From: an uncultured Tessaracoccus sp.
Lineage (GTDB): Bacteria > Actinomycetota > Actinomycetes > Propionibacteriales > Propionibacteriaceae
Reading direction: 5' to 3'
Length of the DNA: 35,247 nt
NCBI RefSeq assembly: GCF_947255005.1
Contig: NZ_CAMYFI010000023.1
Span: 1 to 35,247, forward strand
The notes beneath the pieces are model-generated. The model was given only the letters and a program-made list of their open reading frames with translations. It searched no databases and was not told the DNA's origin. A program made the translations under genes and the position numbers. The first letter of the stretch is position 1. Every line of letters begins with the position of its first letter. Below are positions 1-8,871 of this stretch, piece by piece.

Positions 1-1438
1 GCTGCCCGCCGGAAACGTTGGTGCCGCCCTGCGCGATCTCCGATTCGAGCCCGCCGTCCTTGGCCTCGACGAATCCCCTCGCTTGCGCGATCTCCAGCGC
101 CCGCCACATGTCGTCCTCCGACGCGTCCGGCTCACCGTAGCGCAGGTTGCTGGCCACCGTGCCGCTGAACAGGTACGGCCGCTGCGGCACCAGCCCGATG
201 CGCGCCCAGAGGTCTTCGTCGTGGTAGTCGCGCACGTCCACGCCGTCGACGAGCACCCGCCCGCCGGTCACGTCGAACAGGCGGGGAATGAGGTTCACGA
301 GGGTGGATTTGCCGGCCCCGGTGGAGCCGATGATGGCGGTGGTCTGGCCGGGCTCGGCGGTGAAGGTGAGGTGCTTCAGCACGGGCGCGTCGGCGCCGGG
401 GTAGGCGAAGCTGACGTCGTCGAAGTGCACGACGCCGCGCTCAGCGGGCGCCTGAACGGGGTGCTCCGGCTCCTCGACGGACGAATCGGTGCGCAGCACC
501 TCCATGATGCGGTCGGCGCACACCGCGGCGCGGGGCGCGAGCACCAGCAGCATGGTCGTCATCATCACAGAGATGAGGATCTGCATCAGGTAGGAGATGA
601 ACGCGGTGAGCTGACCGATCTGGAGGTCCCCAGAGCTGATGCGGTGCGCACCAAACCACATCACACCCACCGTCGAGAGGTTCATCACCACGCCCACGAA
701 CGGGAACATGAACACCATCAGGCGCCCGACGTGCAGCGTCGTGGTGGTGAGGTCGTCGTTGGCGCCGTCGAAGCGTCGAGACTCGTGCTCCTCGCGCACG
801 AAGGCCCGCACCACGCGCACGCCGGTGATTTGTTCGCGCAGGATTCGGTTGAGGTTGTCAATGCGCTCTTGCATGCGTTTGAACAGCGGGCCCATGAACG
901 TGATGAGTACGACGATGCCCGAGCCCAATATGACGACCGCCACCAGGATGATCCAGGTCAGCCCGAAGTCTTCGCGCACGGCCATGATGACGCCGCCCGC
1001 CATCATGATGGGGGCGCCGATGAGCATCACGCAGGTCATGTGCACGAGCATCTGCACCTGCTGCACGTCGTTGGTGGAGCGGGTGATGAGGCTGGGGGCG
1101 CCGAACTTGTCGAGCTCCTTCGTGGAGAAGCTGAGCGCGCGGCCGAACACGGCAGCCCGCACGTCGCGCCCGAAGCCCATCGACGTGCGCGACGCGGCCC
1201 AGGTGGCGCCGATCTGCGCGGCGGCTTGGATGGCCGAAAGCGCCAGCATCACACCGCCCGTGCGCCAGATGTAGTCGGTATCGCCTACGATGACGCCCTC
1301 GTCGATGATGCGCGCGTTCAGCGTCGGCAGGTAGAGGTTCATGGCGGTGGCGATCACCTGGAGCCCGACGACGAGCGCCAGCAGCCCCCAGTACGGGCGG
1401 ATGTAGACGTTGATGAGACGTCCGAGGTGTTTGATCAT
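1..1438 (-). CDS. ABC exporter half-subunit, fused membrane and ATPase domains (3' end outside window)
   Basis: Starts with ATG at 1438 on the minus strand and runs off the left edge after 479 codons. The first ~310 residues form the six-helix exporter membrane domain, and the nucleotide-binding domain begins near residue 335. It shows Walker A GSTGAGKST (371-379) and a Q-loop VPQRP (418-422). The window ends exactly on the ABC signature NVSGGQ (474-479), so the Walker B and H-loop lie outside. The start codon overlaps the stop of the TetR gene (ATGA), which indicates translational coupling. Such TetR-linked subunits usually work as heterodimers with a second ABC gene just downstream, so the partner is probably outside the window. 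By family it resembles MdlB/multidrug or lipid exporters. The substrate cannot be read from the sequence. Confidence 0.93.
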   Translation of the reverse strand, partial: MIKHLGRLINVYIRPYWGLLALVVGLQVIATAMNLYLPTLNARIIDEGVIVGDTDYIWRTGGVMLALSAIQAAAQIGATWAASRTSMGFGRDVRAAVFGRALSFSTKELDKFGAPSLITRSTNDVQQVQMLVHMTCVMLIGAPIMMAGGVIMAVREDFGLTWIILVAVVILGSGIVVLITFMGPLFKRMQERIDNLNRILREQITGVRVVRAFVREEHESRRFDGANDDLTTTTLHVGRLMVFMFPFVGVVMNLSTVGVMWFGAHRISSGDLQIGQLTAFISYLMQILISVMMTTMLLVLAPRAAVCADRIMEVLRTDSSVEEPEHPVQAPAERGVVHFDDVSFAYPGADAPVLKHLTFTAEPGQTTAIIGSTGAGKSTLVNLIPRLFDVTGGRVLVDGVDVRDYHDEDLWARIGLVPQRPYLFSGTVASNLRYGEPDASEDDMWRALEIAQARGFVEAKDGGLESEIAQGGTNVSGGQ

Positions 1439-2019
1439 GCGGGTTTCCTCACTCCGTGCACGATGGTGCCGACGAGCACCTCGCGGCTGAGGGGGCTGGT
1501 GCCGGCGGCGTGGCGTCGGCGCTCGCCGAGCGCCAGGGCCAACACAAGTTGGGCGCACTCGGACGGCGCGACGGTGAGTTCGTCGGCGTGGGTTGCCAAG
1601 CGTTCCGTTAACAGTGCCGTGAGCTGGGCGTCGCGCTCCTGGAGGAGATCACGGGCGCAGCGCGCGTTCGCGTCGTGGCTAGGGTTGTTGTGTCCGATGA
1701 GGAAGGCCGAGCGCACCACGTCGAAGTAACGGCTGGCGGCCTCGAACGCGCCTTCGACATCCCCGACGAGCGTGCCGGGAAACGTCGTGGCGGCGACGAT
1801 GGCGTCGAGGTGTTCGGGGGAGAGCGACGCGGTCACCGTCGCCTCGATAACCTCTTGCAGCGAATCGAAGGCACGGAAGATGGTTCCTTCAGCGACGCCA
1901 GCTGCCTCGGCGATCTGCTTCGTCGTAAGCTGCTGGCCGTACAGCTCCAACAGCGGGGCAGTTGCTTCGACGATGCTCGCGCGACGCTCGTCGCGGGTCA
2001 TCCTGGGGGCTCGTGTCAC
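1435..2019 (-). CDS. TetR-family transcriptional repressor
   Basis: 194 residues beginning at GTG 2019; an internal ATG at codon 7 (2001) is an alternative start. The N-terminal TetR helix-turn-helix is clear, with the segment TTKQIAEAAGVAEGTIFRAF at roughly residues 32-51. The C-terminal half is a divergent ligand-binding domain, as usual for the family. The gene overlaps the start of the ABC exporter by 4 bases, and a perfect palindrome lies 14 bases upstream of its start. It is most likely an autorepressor that also controls the exporter in response to an unknown ligand, probably a transported compound. Confidence 0.92.
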   Translation of the reverse strand: MTRAPRMTRDERRASIVEATAPLLELYGQQLTTKQIAEAAGVAEGTIFRAFDSLQEVIEATVTASLSPEHLDAIVAATTFPGTLVGDVEGAFEAASRYFDVVRSAFLIGHNNPSHDANARCARDLLQERDAQLTALLTERLATHADELTVAPSECAQLVLALALGERRRHAAGTSPLSREVLVGTIVHGVRKPA

Positions 2020-2032
2020 AACCCAGCATCAT

Positions 2033-2046
2033 AGTGAGCGCTCACT
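2033..2046. promoter_or_regulatory. Probable TetR operator palindrome
   Basis: AGTGAGCGCTCACT is a perfect 14-bp palindrome 14 bases upstream of the TetR start. Its TGAGYG-type half sites resemble typical TetR-family operators. The position fits autorepression of the TetR-ABC operon. No second copy was noticed in the window. Confidence 0.7.
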
Positions 2047-2130
2047 CACATGCCAAATGTGGGCCTATCCCTGCAGCAGCAGGCGGCGTGGCGGGCCTGA
2101 GCCCTTGGGTGCACCGAGGACGTTGAATCG

Positions 2131-2156
2131 CCGGTCACCCCAAAGTGGGGGTGCCG
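2131..2156. terminator. Hairpin between the GH20 gene and the TetR gene
   Basis: CCGG-T-CACCCC pairs with GGGGTG-CCGG around a six-base loop, with one bulged T. It lies 21 bases beyond the stop of the GH20 gene (minus strand) and upstream of the TetR promoter region. No U-tract follows on the minus strand, so it is not a textbook intrinsic terminator, but its position fits 3'-end formation. The rest of 2047-2177 shows no gene. Confidence 0.4.
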
Positions 2157-2177
2157 GAACTTCAGACTCTGACTGGC

Positions 2178-3794
2178 TTACTCGACAGCGATGTTCGCAG
2201 TGAGCGCCTGCACGTTTGCTGCGGCGGTTTCCTTGTCTTCCGGGCGTCCAGGAATGCCTGGCCGCAGCTGCCAGGGGCGTGGTCCGTCGCTGCGACGGTA
2301 TTCGACGCCCAGCGCGTCCAAACGCTCCAGATGGTGGGTAAGGCGTGCTTCGAAATCGTCGAGGTCCCTGAGATCCGGGGCCCACAGTGCTTCCGCCAAC
2401 GCGCACAAGCGGGGGAATACCTGGTAGTCGATGCTGCGCGGGGAGTCCGTGTGCTCGGTCCACATGTTGCCCTGTCCCCCGAGCACATGGCGCGCTTCTT
2501 CGTCGCTGATGCCGGGCGGCACGGGGCTGAACCCGTACACATCAGCGACGGTGGTGACGGTCGCCACAGGGATCGGCTCGCGGGGATCGTCTGACTGGCG
2601 GTAGTCGAGGTACACGGTGTCCTCGGGGCAGGCGATGACGTCGTTGCCCGCGCGGGCAGCAGCGATAGCGCCAGCCCACCCGCGCCACGAGAGCACCGTC
2701 GCATCCTTAGCGAGCCCTCCCTCCAGGATTTCGTCCCAGCCGAGCAGCTTCCGGTCATGCGAGGCGAGGTGCTCACCGATGCGGGAAATAAACCAGCTCT
2801 GCAGCGCGTGCTCGTCGGAAACGCCGAGCTCCTGCATGCGTTCCTGGGTGCGAGGGTCGGCTTCCCACTGCTGTTTGGGGCACTCGTCGCCGCCGACGTG
2901 GATGTACTCAGACGGGAACAATTCCACCACTTCGTCGAACACGTTGCAGAGGAACTCGATGGTGCGTTCCTCCACGTTGAAGACGTTGACGTTGATGCCC
3001 CAATTGGTCCACGGCTCGAGTGGTTCATCGACCACGCCGAGTTCGGGATAGGCGGCGATCGCCGCTTGGGCGTGGCCTGGGAGTTCGATTTCCGGAACGA
3101 CGGTGATGCCCCGCGCTGAGGCGTAGGCGACGATCTCACGGATGTCGTCTTGTGTGTAGAAGCCGCCATGCGGGCGACCGTCGTGGCTCGCGTGTTCCCC
3201 CGCCCCAACCTGAGACTCTCGTCGCCAACTGCCCACCTCGGTGAGGCGTGGGTAGCGGAGAATCTCGATCCGCCATCCCTGATCGTCCGTAAGGTGAAGG
3301 TGCAACACGTTGAGGCGATGCATGGCCAAGAGGTCGATGAATCGCAGCACCTCCCTGACGGGAAGGAAATGACGAACGACGTCGAGTAGCGCGCCCCGCC
3401 ACGGGTACTTTGGTTCGTCTTCGATCGTGACGGCGGGGATGACCCAATGGGTGTTCCGCAGCGGTGCCGAGCGGTAGATCTCAGGGGGGAGAAGCTGCAG
3501 TAGCGTCTGGACGGCCCATGTGGCCCCAACCTCGGTTGCTGCCGCGATGTGTACCCGATCAGGGGTTACTTCGACGCGGTAGCCCTCACGCGGGAGAGAT
3601 TCGTCGACGCGCAGCCGGATCTGCCCGTCATCACCAAACCCAACCGGGAGTTGCGTGGCCCGCATCAGATTCGCCTGCAGCAGGCGTGACGCAGAGGAGA
3701 GTGCATCGTCCGTAGCAATGCGTGTGGAGGCGGACAAAGTGAATTCGCCGGTTCCCTTCTCGAGGTGGCGTACACGAGGAACGACGGATGTCAT
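2178..3794 (-). CDS. Cytoplasmic beta-N-acetylhexosaminidase (GH20)
   Basis: 538 residues with start ATG at 3794, preceded by a strong AGGAGG ribosome site. The N-terminal ~120 residues match the GH20b accessory domain and the TIM-barrel catalytic domain follows (from about residue 130). Family signatures are clear: LLDVVRHFLP, LHLHLTDDQGWR (~165-175), PEIELPGHAQAA, and the catalytic Asp-Glu pair in HVGGDE (D303, E304). The Asp orients the substrate acetamido group and the Glu is the acid/base in the substrate-assisted mechanism. There is no signal peptide, so it should act inside the cell on imported oligosaccharides, releasing GlcNAc or GalNAc. It is divergent from the ABC importer operon at 3990 and shares a 195-bp control region with it, which supports a linked uptake-and-hydrolysis role. 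Confidence 0.95.
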   Translation of the reverse strand: MTSVVPRVRHLEKGTGEFTLSASTRIATDDALSSASRLLQANLMRATQLPVGFGDDGQIRLRVDESLPREGYRVEVTPDRVHIAAATEVGATWAVQTLLQLLPPEIYRSAPLRNTHWVIPAVTIEDEPKYPWRGALLDVVRHFLPVREVLRFIDLLAMHRLNVLHLHLTDDQGWRIEILRYPRLTEVGSWRRESQVGAGEHASHDGRPHGGFYTQDDIREIVAYASARGITVVPEIELPGHAQAAIAAYPELGVVDEPLEPWTNWGINVNVFNVEERTIEFLCNVFDEVVELFPSEYIHVGGDECPKQQWEADPRTQERMQELGVSDEHALQSWFISRIGEHLASHDRKLLGWDEILEGGLAKDATVLSWRGWAGAIAAARAGNDVIACPEDTVYLDYRQSDDPREPIPVATVTTVADVYGFSPVPPGISDEEARHVLGGQGNMWTEHTDSPRSIDYQVFPRLCALAEALWAPDLRDLDDFEARLTHHLERLDALGVEYRRSDGPRPWQLRPGIPGRPEDKETAAANVQALTANIAVE

Positions 3795-3989
3795 GAGCCC
3801 TCCTGGGAAGTGCGCGAGGTAACAGTTGGGTAACTACCAGTAGACCCTACTTGACATTTGTTTGCAAGACTCATTTACTAATAATTGTCCTAGGCAACGA
3901 CGCCAACATCGGTGTGACGCTTCGCCTCGGGCTTCGCATCCCGCGAAACTCATATCCGCAAGAACGTCTTCTCAACGAAGGAGAGAAAC
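3795..3989. promoter_or_regulatory. Divergent control region of GH20 and ABC importer
   Basis: This 195-bp AT-richer region separates the two divergent transcripts. On the plus strand a consensus -35 TTGACA (3851-3856) is followed, with 18-base spacing, by TTACTA (3875-3880) as a possible -10. The long leader to 3989 contains the ribosome site GAAGGAGAG for the binding-protein gene. The AT-rich stretch 3857-3890 is a plausible repressor landing site, but I see no strong palindrome there. A good match to the DasR site was not found. Confidence 0.45.
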
Positions 3990-5306
3990 GTGGCTATCAA
4001 GAAAACTGCTCTCGGCGCGGTCGGGCTGGCTGCCACCCTCCTGTTCACCGCATGCTCGGGTGGGGGAGGGGCCGAAGGTAAGCCGTCGGCCGACACCAAT
4101 GCCGACACCAATGGCGAAGGCAAATCCATCACCGTGTGGGTAATGGAGGGCGACTACACCGACGAAACCCTCGGTGAGATCAACAAGCGCTTCACCGAAC
4201 AAACCAAGGCCAAGGTCGACCTCCAGGTGCAGACCTGGGACGGCATCAACACCAAGATCTCGACGTCGCTTGCCACCGACACCCCGCCTGATGTGCTCGA
4301 CATCGGTAACACGCAGGTCGCTTCCTACGCGGCCAACGGCGGACTCCTCGATCTGACGGAGAGCAAGGACGATCTCGCGCAGGGCCAGACGTGGCTGGAC
4401 GGTCTCGTCGATCCGGCCACCATCGACGGCAAGCTCTACGCGGTTCCCGGCTTCGCCGGTGCACGTGCGGTGATTTACAACAAGAAGATGTGGAAGGACG
4501 CCGGGGTCACCGAGGTGCCTACCACGTACGAAGAGCTCACTGCGGCACTGGACAAGGTGAAGGAAGCCAACAAGTCCACTCCAGACTTCTCCGCGTTCTA
4601 CCTGCCCGGTCAGTACTGGTTTGCTGGCCTGCAGTTCGTGTGGGATGCCGGCGGTGAGATTGCAACCCAGGAAGGTGACGCATGGAAGTCGGGCTTCAGC
4701 AGCGAGGCGGCATTGAAGGGTCTCGAAGACTTCAAGGCCTTCCAGAACGCCTACTCGTCCCCTGCTTCTCAGACCCTGAACACGCTGGAGCCTGACCACA
4801 ACCAGATCTTCGCAGACGGCAAGACTTCCGCGATCCTCAACACCAACTCGCAGGGCATCCTCAGACTGAACCCCAATCTCAAGGAAGAGGATCTCGGCAC
4901 CTTCCCGATGCCTGGCAAGTCGGGTAAGAGTCAGCCGGTGATGCTCGGTGGCTCGAACTGGGCCATCCCTGCCAAGTCGAAGAATGCTGGGCTGGCCCTC
5001 CAGTGGGTCAAGATCGCAGCCAGCCCCGAAGTGCAGTCGGACTTCGTCTACGGGGTAGACGGCTGGATTCCGAACAGCAAGGAGGGAGTCGAGAAGGCCG
5101 ACTCGACGCTGAGCGACGTCAAGCGCGGATTCTTCACTGCGGCGCTCAACTCGAAGGCCACCCCTCCGAACCCGAACTGGACCACCATCGAGAGCAATAA
5201 GGAGCTCGAGACCATGTTCCAGGCCATCGCCTCTGGTTCGAAGGACGTCAAGGGCGCAGCCGAAGCGTTCGACGCCGCCGCGGACAAGACACTCAACGAA
5301 CAGTGA
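3990..5306 (+). CDS. Carbohydrate ABC transporter substrate-binding lipoprotein
   Basis: 438 residues starting at GTG 3990, preceded by GAAGGAGAG. The signal peptide ends in a lipobox FTAC with the lipidated Cys at position 22, followed by a Gly/Ser linker. The body matches extracellular solute-binding protein family 1 (MalE/UgpB/NgcE-like): an early segment ITVWVMEGDY, a DTPPDVLDIGNTQVASYAANG motif region (~residues 93-113) and a C-terminal EVQSDFVYG region. The protein would sit on the outer face of the membrane and deliver oligosaccharide to the two permeases downstream. The context (GH20 and ROK kinase) points to N-acetylhexosamine-containing ligands, which is inference. Confidence 0.93.
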   Translation: MAIKKTALGAVGLAATLLFTACSGGGGAEGKPSADTNADTNGEGKSITVWVMEGDYTDETLGEINKRFTEQTKAKVDLQVQTWDGINTKISTSLATDTPPDVLDIGNTQVASYAANGGLLDLTESKDDLAQGQTWLDGLVDPATIDGKLYAVPGFAGARAVIYNKKMWKDAGVTEVPTTYEELTAALDKVKEANKSTPDFSAFYLPGQYWFAGLQFVWDAGGEIATQEGDAWKSGFSSEAALKGLEDFKAFQNAYSSPASQTLNTLEPDHNQIFADGKTSAILNTNSQGILRLNPNLKEEDLGTFPMPGKSGKSQPVMLGGSNWAIPAKSKNAGLALQWVKIAASPEVQSDFVYGVDGWIPNSKEGVEKADSTLSDVKRGFFTAALNSKATPPNPNWTTIESNKELETMFQAIASGSKDVKGAAEAFDAAADKTLNEQ

Positions 5307-5313
5307 TCACGCT

Positions 5314-5349
5314 GGTGGGCGCCGACAGCATCGGTAGTCGGCGCCCACC
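5314..5349 (+). terminator. Intra-operon hairpin after the binding-protein gene
   Basis: Perfect 13-bp inverted repeat (GGTGGGCGCCGAC and its complement) with a 10-base loop, starting 8 bases after the stop of the binding-protein gene and ending 27 bases before the first permease. No U-tract follows. Such hairpins commonly stabilise the upstream mRNA or partly terminate, so that binding protein is made in excess over permease. That role is inferred from position. Confidence 0.65.
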
Positions 5350-5376
5350 CTCAATCCGACTCGAAAGGCGAGCTTC

Positions 5377-6339
5377 ATGGCCGCTTTGTCCAAAACCACA
5401 CCGACGTCGAAGGTGACTCGGCGGCGCAAATCAGGCTCCCCGCATGAGCGGCCGTGGCTGCCACCTCTGCTGCTGCTCTCGCCCGCAGGGCTCGTGCTCA
5501 CTTTCGTCACGCTCGCGCCCATCGTGTTCCTGGTGGTCCTGTCCACCACCGACTACAACCAACGCAGTCTTTTTACCGGCACCTACAACAACGTCGGATT
5601 CGAGCAATACGCCAAGCTGCTGAGCGAGGGCGCCTTCTGGCTTTCGCTTCTGCGCACGGTGATCTTTACCGCGAGCCTCGTGATAGGCAGCGTTTTGATC
5701 GGTGCGTTCATGTCGCATCTGATGACCCGACTCACGTCGGTGATGCGATACGTCGTTACCGTCTCGTTGATTCTCGCCTGGGCGATGCCCAACGTGGCGT
5801 CATCGTTGATCTGGAAGTGGCTGTTTCAGCCGCAATACGGTGTGGTGAACTGGCTCCTCACCCAGACCGGGCTGTTTGGTGATCTCACCAGCAAGAACTG
5901 GGCGGCTGATCCGGTGCTGGCTTGGGTGTGCATTTGGCTGCTGGTGGTGTGGCAGGCGGTGCCCTTTATCGCGTTGACGCTCTACGCCGCTGAGACGCAA
6001 GTGCCGATTGACCGAAAAGAGGCAGCACGCCTCGACGGTGCGAGTGAATTTGCTGTCTACCGCATGGTGGTGCTTCCAGCCATGAAGCCGACATTCATGC
6101 TGGTGACCATGCTTTCCATCATCTGGGACTTCAACGTGTTCAACCAGATCTGGCTGGTGTCTGCCGGCGGTCCCGACGGTGCGACGAGCACCCTGGGCGT
6201 GTTCACCTACATCACCGCGTTCTCTGGAAACGTGCAGCTGGGAGCTGGCTCGGCTATCGCTGTCGCTTCCACACTGATTCTGCTGGTACTCAGCGCCTTG
6301 TACATCCGCGACCTCATTCGTTCTGGAGAGGACCTCTGA
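5377..6339 (+). CDS. Carbohydrate ABC transporter permease, MalF/UgpA type
   Basis: 320 residues with ATG at 5377 and an upstream GAAAGGCGAG ribosome site. About six membrane segments are visible; the first (LLLLSPAGLVLTFVTLAPIV) follows a ~25-residue basic cytoplasmic N-terminus. The EAA loop that docks onto the ATPase is present as EAARLDGASEFAVYRMVVLP. The next gene follows after 2 bases. No ATP-binding subunit is encoded in this operon, so energy must come from an ATPase elsewhere, such as a shared MsiK-type protein. Confidence 0.94.
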   Translation: MAALSKTTPTSKVTRRRKSGSPHERPWLPPLLLLSPAGLVLTFVTLAPIVFLVVLSTTDYNQRSLFTGTYNNVGFEQYAKLLSEGAFWLSLLRTVIFTASLVIGSVLIGAFMSHLMTRLTSVMRYVVTVSLILAWAMPNVASSLIWKWLFQPQYGVVNWLLTQTGLFGDLTSKNWAADPVLAWVCIWLLVVWQAVPFIALTLYAAETQVPIDRKEAARLDGASEFAVYRMVVLPAMKPTFMLVTMLSIIWDFNVFNQIWLVSAGGPDGATSTLGVFTYITAFSGNVQLGAGSAIAVASTLILLVLSALYIRDLIRSGEDL

Positions 6340-6341
6340 CC

Positions 6342-7274
6342 GTGACTACGACGACACAAGACGCACCACGCGACGGCGCACTTCCTCCGCAGTCTGCAAC
6401 CCTGAGCGCCACGCAAAAGCGGCAGCTGAGAATGAGGCGCCTTCGTAAGTTTCCTTGGATCAGCACGCTCATCGCCATCATTTTCTGCATCGTCTGGGTC
6501 TTCCCGGTGTATTGGATGATCAATACGGCGTTTAAACCACAGTCCGAGATGCTCTCGTCGACGCCGCGCTTCCTCCCCAGCGAACCCACGCTCGAGAATT
6601 TCGTTCGGGCTGTGACGCAGGCAGGATTCCTCCAGAACCTACGGAACTCTGTCATCGTCGTCGCGGGGGCAGTAGCGTTCTCCATCGTCTTGGGGCTATT
6701 TGCTGCAGCCGCGCTCTCCCGGTTCCGGTTTCGCGGACGCCGTTCCGTGCTAATTCTGCTACTCGTTGTGCAGATGTTGCCAGGAGCTGCGCTGCTCATT
6801 CCGCAGTTCCTGATCTTCAACGAACTCAACCTGTTGGGAACGTACTGGGGTTTGATTTTCGCCTACGTAGCCGGCGTGCTCCCATTCTCGATTTGGGTTA
6901 TGCGAGGGTTTTTCCTTGCGATCCCCATTGAACTCGATGAAGCAGCGCGCGTCGACGGAGCATCCACCTGGAAGGTGCTTACCCGAATCCTGTTCCCACT
7001 GGTGATGCCAGGCATCATCGCAAGCAGCGTGTTTGCCTTCATCGCAGCCTGGAATGACTACATCGTCGCCTACACCTTCATGAAGGATCAGTCTCAATAC
7101 ACGTTGCCCGTGTGGCTCGCATCGTTCACGACGGCGTCCGGTGGACAGATCGGCACAGACTACGGCGGACAGATGGCGGGAGCAACCCTCTTCTCCTTGC
7201 CGGTCGTCGTGTTTTTCATGATTATTCAGCGCAACCTTGTTTCCGGCATGTCCGCCGGAGCAGTCAAGGGTTAG
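6342..7274 (+). CDS. Carbohydrate ABC transporter permease, MalG/UgpE type
   Basis: 310 residues starting at GTG 6342, two bases after the preceding stop, with GGAGAGG inside the end of the upstream gene. A ~40-residue hydrophilic N-terminus precedes the first membrane helix. The EAA motif DEAARVDGASTWKVLTRILF (about 202-221) marks the ATPase contact. It forms the importer channel with the MalF-type subunit. The secreted-protein gene at 7306 follows after 31 bases and is probably co-transcribed. Confidence 0.94.
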   Translation: MTTTTQDAPRDGALPPQSATLSATQKRQLRMRRLRKFPWISTLIAIIFCIVWVFPVYWMINTAFKPQSEMLSSTPRFLPSEPTLENFVRAVTQAGFLQNLRNSVIVVAGAVAFSIVLGLFAAAALSRFRFRGRRSVLILLLVVQMLPGAALLIPQFLIFNELNLLGTYWGLIFAYVAGVLPFSIWVMRGFFLAIPIELDEAARVDGASTWKVLTRILFPLVMPGIIASSVFAFIAAWNDYIVAYTFMKDQSQYTLPVWLASFTTASGGQIGTDYGGQMAGATLFSLPVVVFFMIIQRNLVSGMSAGAVKG

Positions 7275-7305
7275 ATAGTACATCCTCGAAGAAGAGAGCA
7301 TAAGA

Positions 7306-8853
7306 ATGGATAATTCGCTTGGCGCACCCACGCGCGAACATGGTCAACCACGACGTCGTTCGCGGCTGCGAGGACTCGTAGCAGCTTCCGTTGCAGCCGC
7401 ATTGGCGGTGTGCGGCAGCATCACCACCGCTCAAGCAGGGACATGTGAACCAACGCCTGCAACCAGCGGGTGGTACACGGGCTCTGACGACACAGTCGAC
7501 TTCAAACGGTCAGCCGAACTTGCGTATGAGTTCCTCGACGAACGTGTAGACACGTACGGCACGGGGTCGAAGATGCGTCTTGCCCGCAGCTACCAGGGCG
7601 GCTTCTTCGACTCTCTTCCCGGCGGGTTTGTGTCGTCGTTCTTGTACGATGATGCGCTCATCATCATGGCGTACCTCGCCCGGGGCCTTCCTGAAGACAT
7701 TGAGCGAGCTTCAGCCCTTGGTGACGCGCTTGTCCACGTTCAAAACGAAGACCCGTACGCAGACGGACGCACGAGGTCTTCGTATCAACCCGATAGCCTC
7801 CAGGCTGGCGTCGTTGAGATCGGATCATCTGCGTCGTTCACCGGTAATCAAGCCTGGGTGGGCATGGCGCTGACGCATCTGTACAAGGCCACTGGCGAGC
7901 AGAAGTACTTGGATGCGGCGCTCCGCTCGGCAGAATGGATCGAGAAGAACACAGCCGACCGTGAACGCGCGCCCTATGGCTACACGGGCGGGCAGAATGC
8001 TGACGCCGTATCGTTCACCTTCAAGGCCACGGAACACAACATCGATATCGCCGCATTTTACGGGCAACTCGCCGAAATCACCGGCGACGCCAAGTGGGAA
8101 GAGCGGGCTACCACTGCTTCTGGCTTCATGAAGGCAATGATCTCTGAACACGGACATCTGTGGACGGGGACGAACCCCGACGGCGTCTCCACCAACTACT
8201 ACCCTGTGCCTGAAGATCCGCAGAGCTGGAGCTACCTCACCGCACTCGATGACAGTTACTTGCCGGCACTGCTTTGGACGGTAGATAACCTGCACGCTCA
8301 AGACGGCGTCTATGAGGGCGCGGCGTTCAGCAATGCTGATGTCTCCAAGGTCTGGTTCGAAGGATCAGGGCAGTTGGCGCTGGCGCTTCGCCACGCCGAC
8401 CACAACCCTGAGTACACGGAATCAATCCTTCGCAGCATAGAACGAGCTCAGCGTGAAGCCCCGAATGGCGATGGGAAGGGCATCGTTGCGGCGTCCAGCG
8501 ACGGGCTCGATACGGGGTTTGGGGATCTCTACTACGCAAGCCTTCACACGGGAGCCACCGCGTGGTACCTCCTAGCGCTCACGGGATACAACCCCTTCCA
8601 GCTGACGCAGCACCAGCCGGCTGACGCTGCTCCTTCGGAGCCGGGCACGTGCAACGGCGGCGGCTCGCAGCAAGGTCCTGGAACGTCCGAAGAGGGCGGT
8701 TCGGATTTGGCAATACCGCAGGAGGGTCACTCCGGAACAACAGGCACGGCGTCGAACCCGGCCGGCAAGACGCTCGACCCGGGCACGAAGGGGCCTGAGC
8801 GGCAAGCCAGGGGCGGTTTGCCCGCCCCTGGTCTTCCGGCCAGCGGAGTGTGA
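7306..8853 (+). CDS. Secreted alpha-helical-barrel protein, probable glycosidase, with C-terminal LPASG-V end
   Basis: 515 residues, with a GAAGAAGAG ribosome site before ATG 7306. A basic N-terminus (RRRSRLR) and a hydrophobic core end in a likely cleavage site TAQA-G near residue 45. The body, roughly residues 60-420, has repeated helical segments with aromatic/acidic patches (SYQGGFF, FLYDDALIIMAYL, GNQAWVGMALTHLY, ATEHNIDIAAFYGQLAEIT, GFGDLYYASLHTGATAWYLLAL). This resembles (alpha/alpha)6-barrel carbohydrate enzymes. I cannot assign a family or the catalytic residues. The last ~80 residues are a Gly/Pro/Ser-rich linker ending GLPAPGLPASGV-stop, an ending shared with two other genes here. 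It sits at the end of the importer operon, so it probably releases or processes the imported glycan outside the cell. Confidence 0.8.
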   Translation: MDNSLGAPTREHGQPRRRSRLRGLVAASVAAALAVCGSITTAQAGTCEPTPATSGWYTGSDDTVDFKRSAELAYEFLDERVDTYGTGSKMRLARSYQGGFFDSLPGGFVSSFLYDDALIIMAYLARGLPEDIERASALGDALVHVQNEDPYADGRTRSSYQPDSLQAGVVEIGSSASFTGNQAWVGMALTHLYKATGEQKYLDAALRSAEWIEKNTADRERAPYGYTGGQNADAVSFTFKATEHNIDIAAFYGQLAEITGDAKWEERATTASGFMKAMISEHGHLWTGTNPDGVSTNYYPVPEDPQSWSYLTALDDSYLPALLWTVDNLHAQDGVYEGAAFSNADVSKVWFEGSGQLALALRHADHNPEYTESILRSIERAQREAPNGDGKGIVAASSDGLDTGFGDLYYASLHTGATAWYLLALTGYNPFQLTQHQPADAAPSEPGTCNGGGSQQGPGTSEEGGSDLAIPQEGHSGTTGTASNPAGKTLDPGTKGPERQARGGLPAPGLPASGV

Positions 8854-8871
8854 CATTCCTTTGCCCCCCCC

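Noticed and set aside
83..1729. 548-codon plus-strand frame with His/Ala/Arg-rich translation
   Set aside because: It is the antisense shadow of the ABC exporter and TetR genes; the composition is that of reversed GC-rich codons and shows no domain.
3795..3850. DasR (dre) site upstream of the GH20 gene
   Set aside because: Only short partial matches such as ACCAG and TAGACC are present, without the required symmetry.
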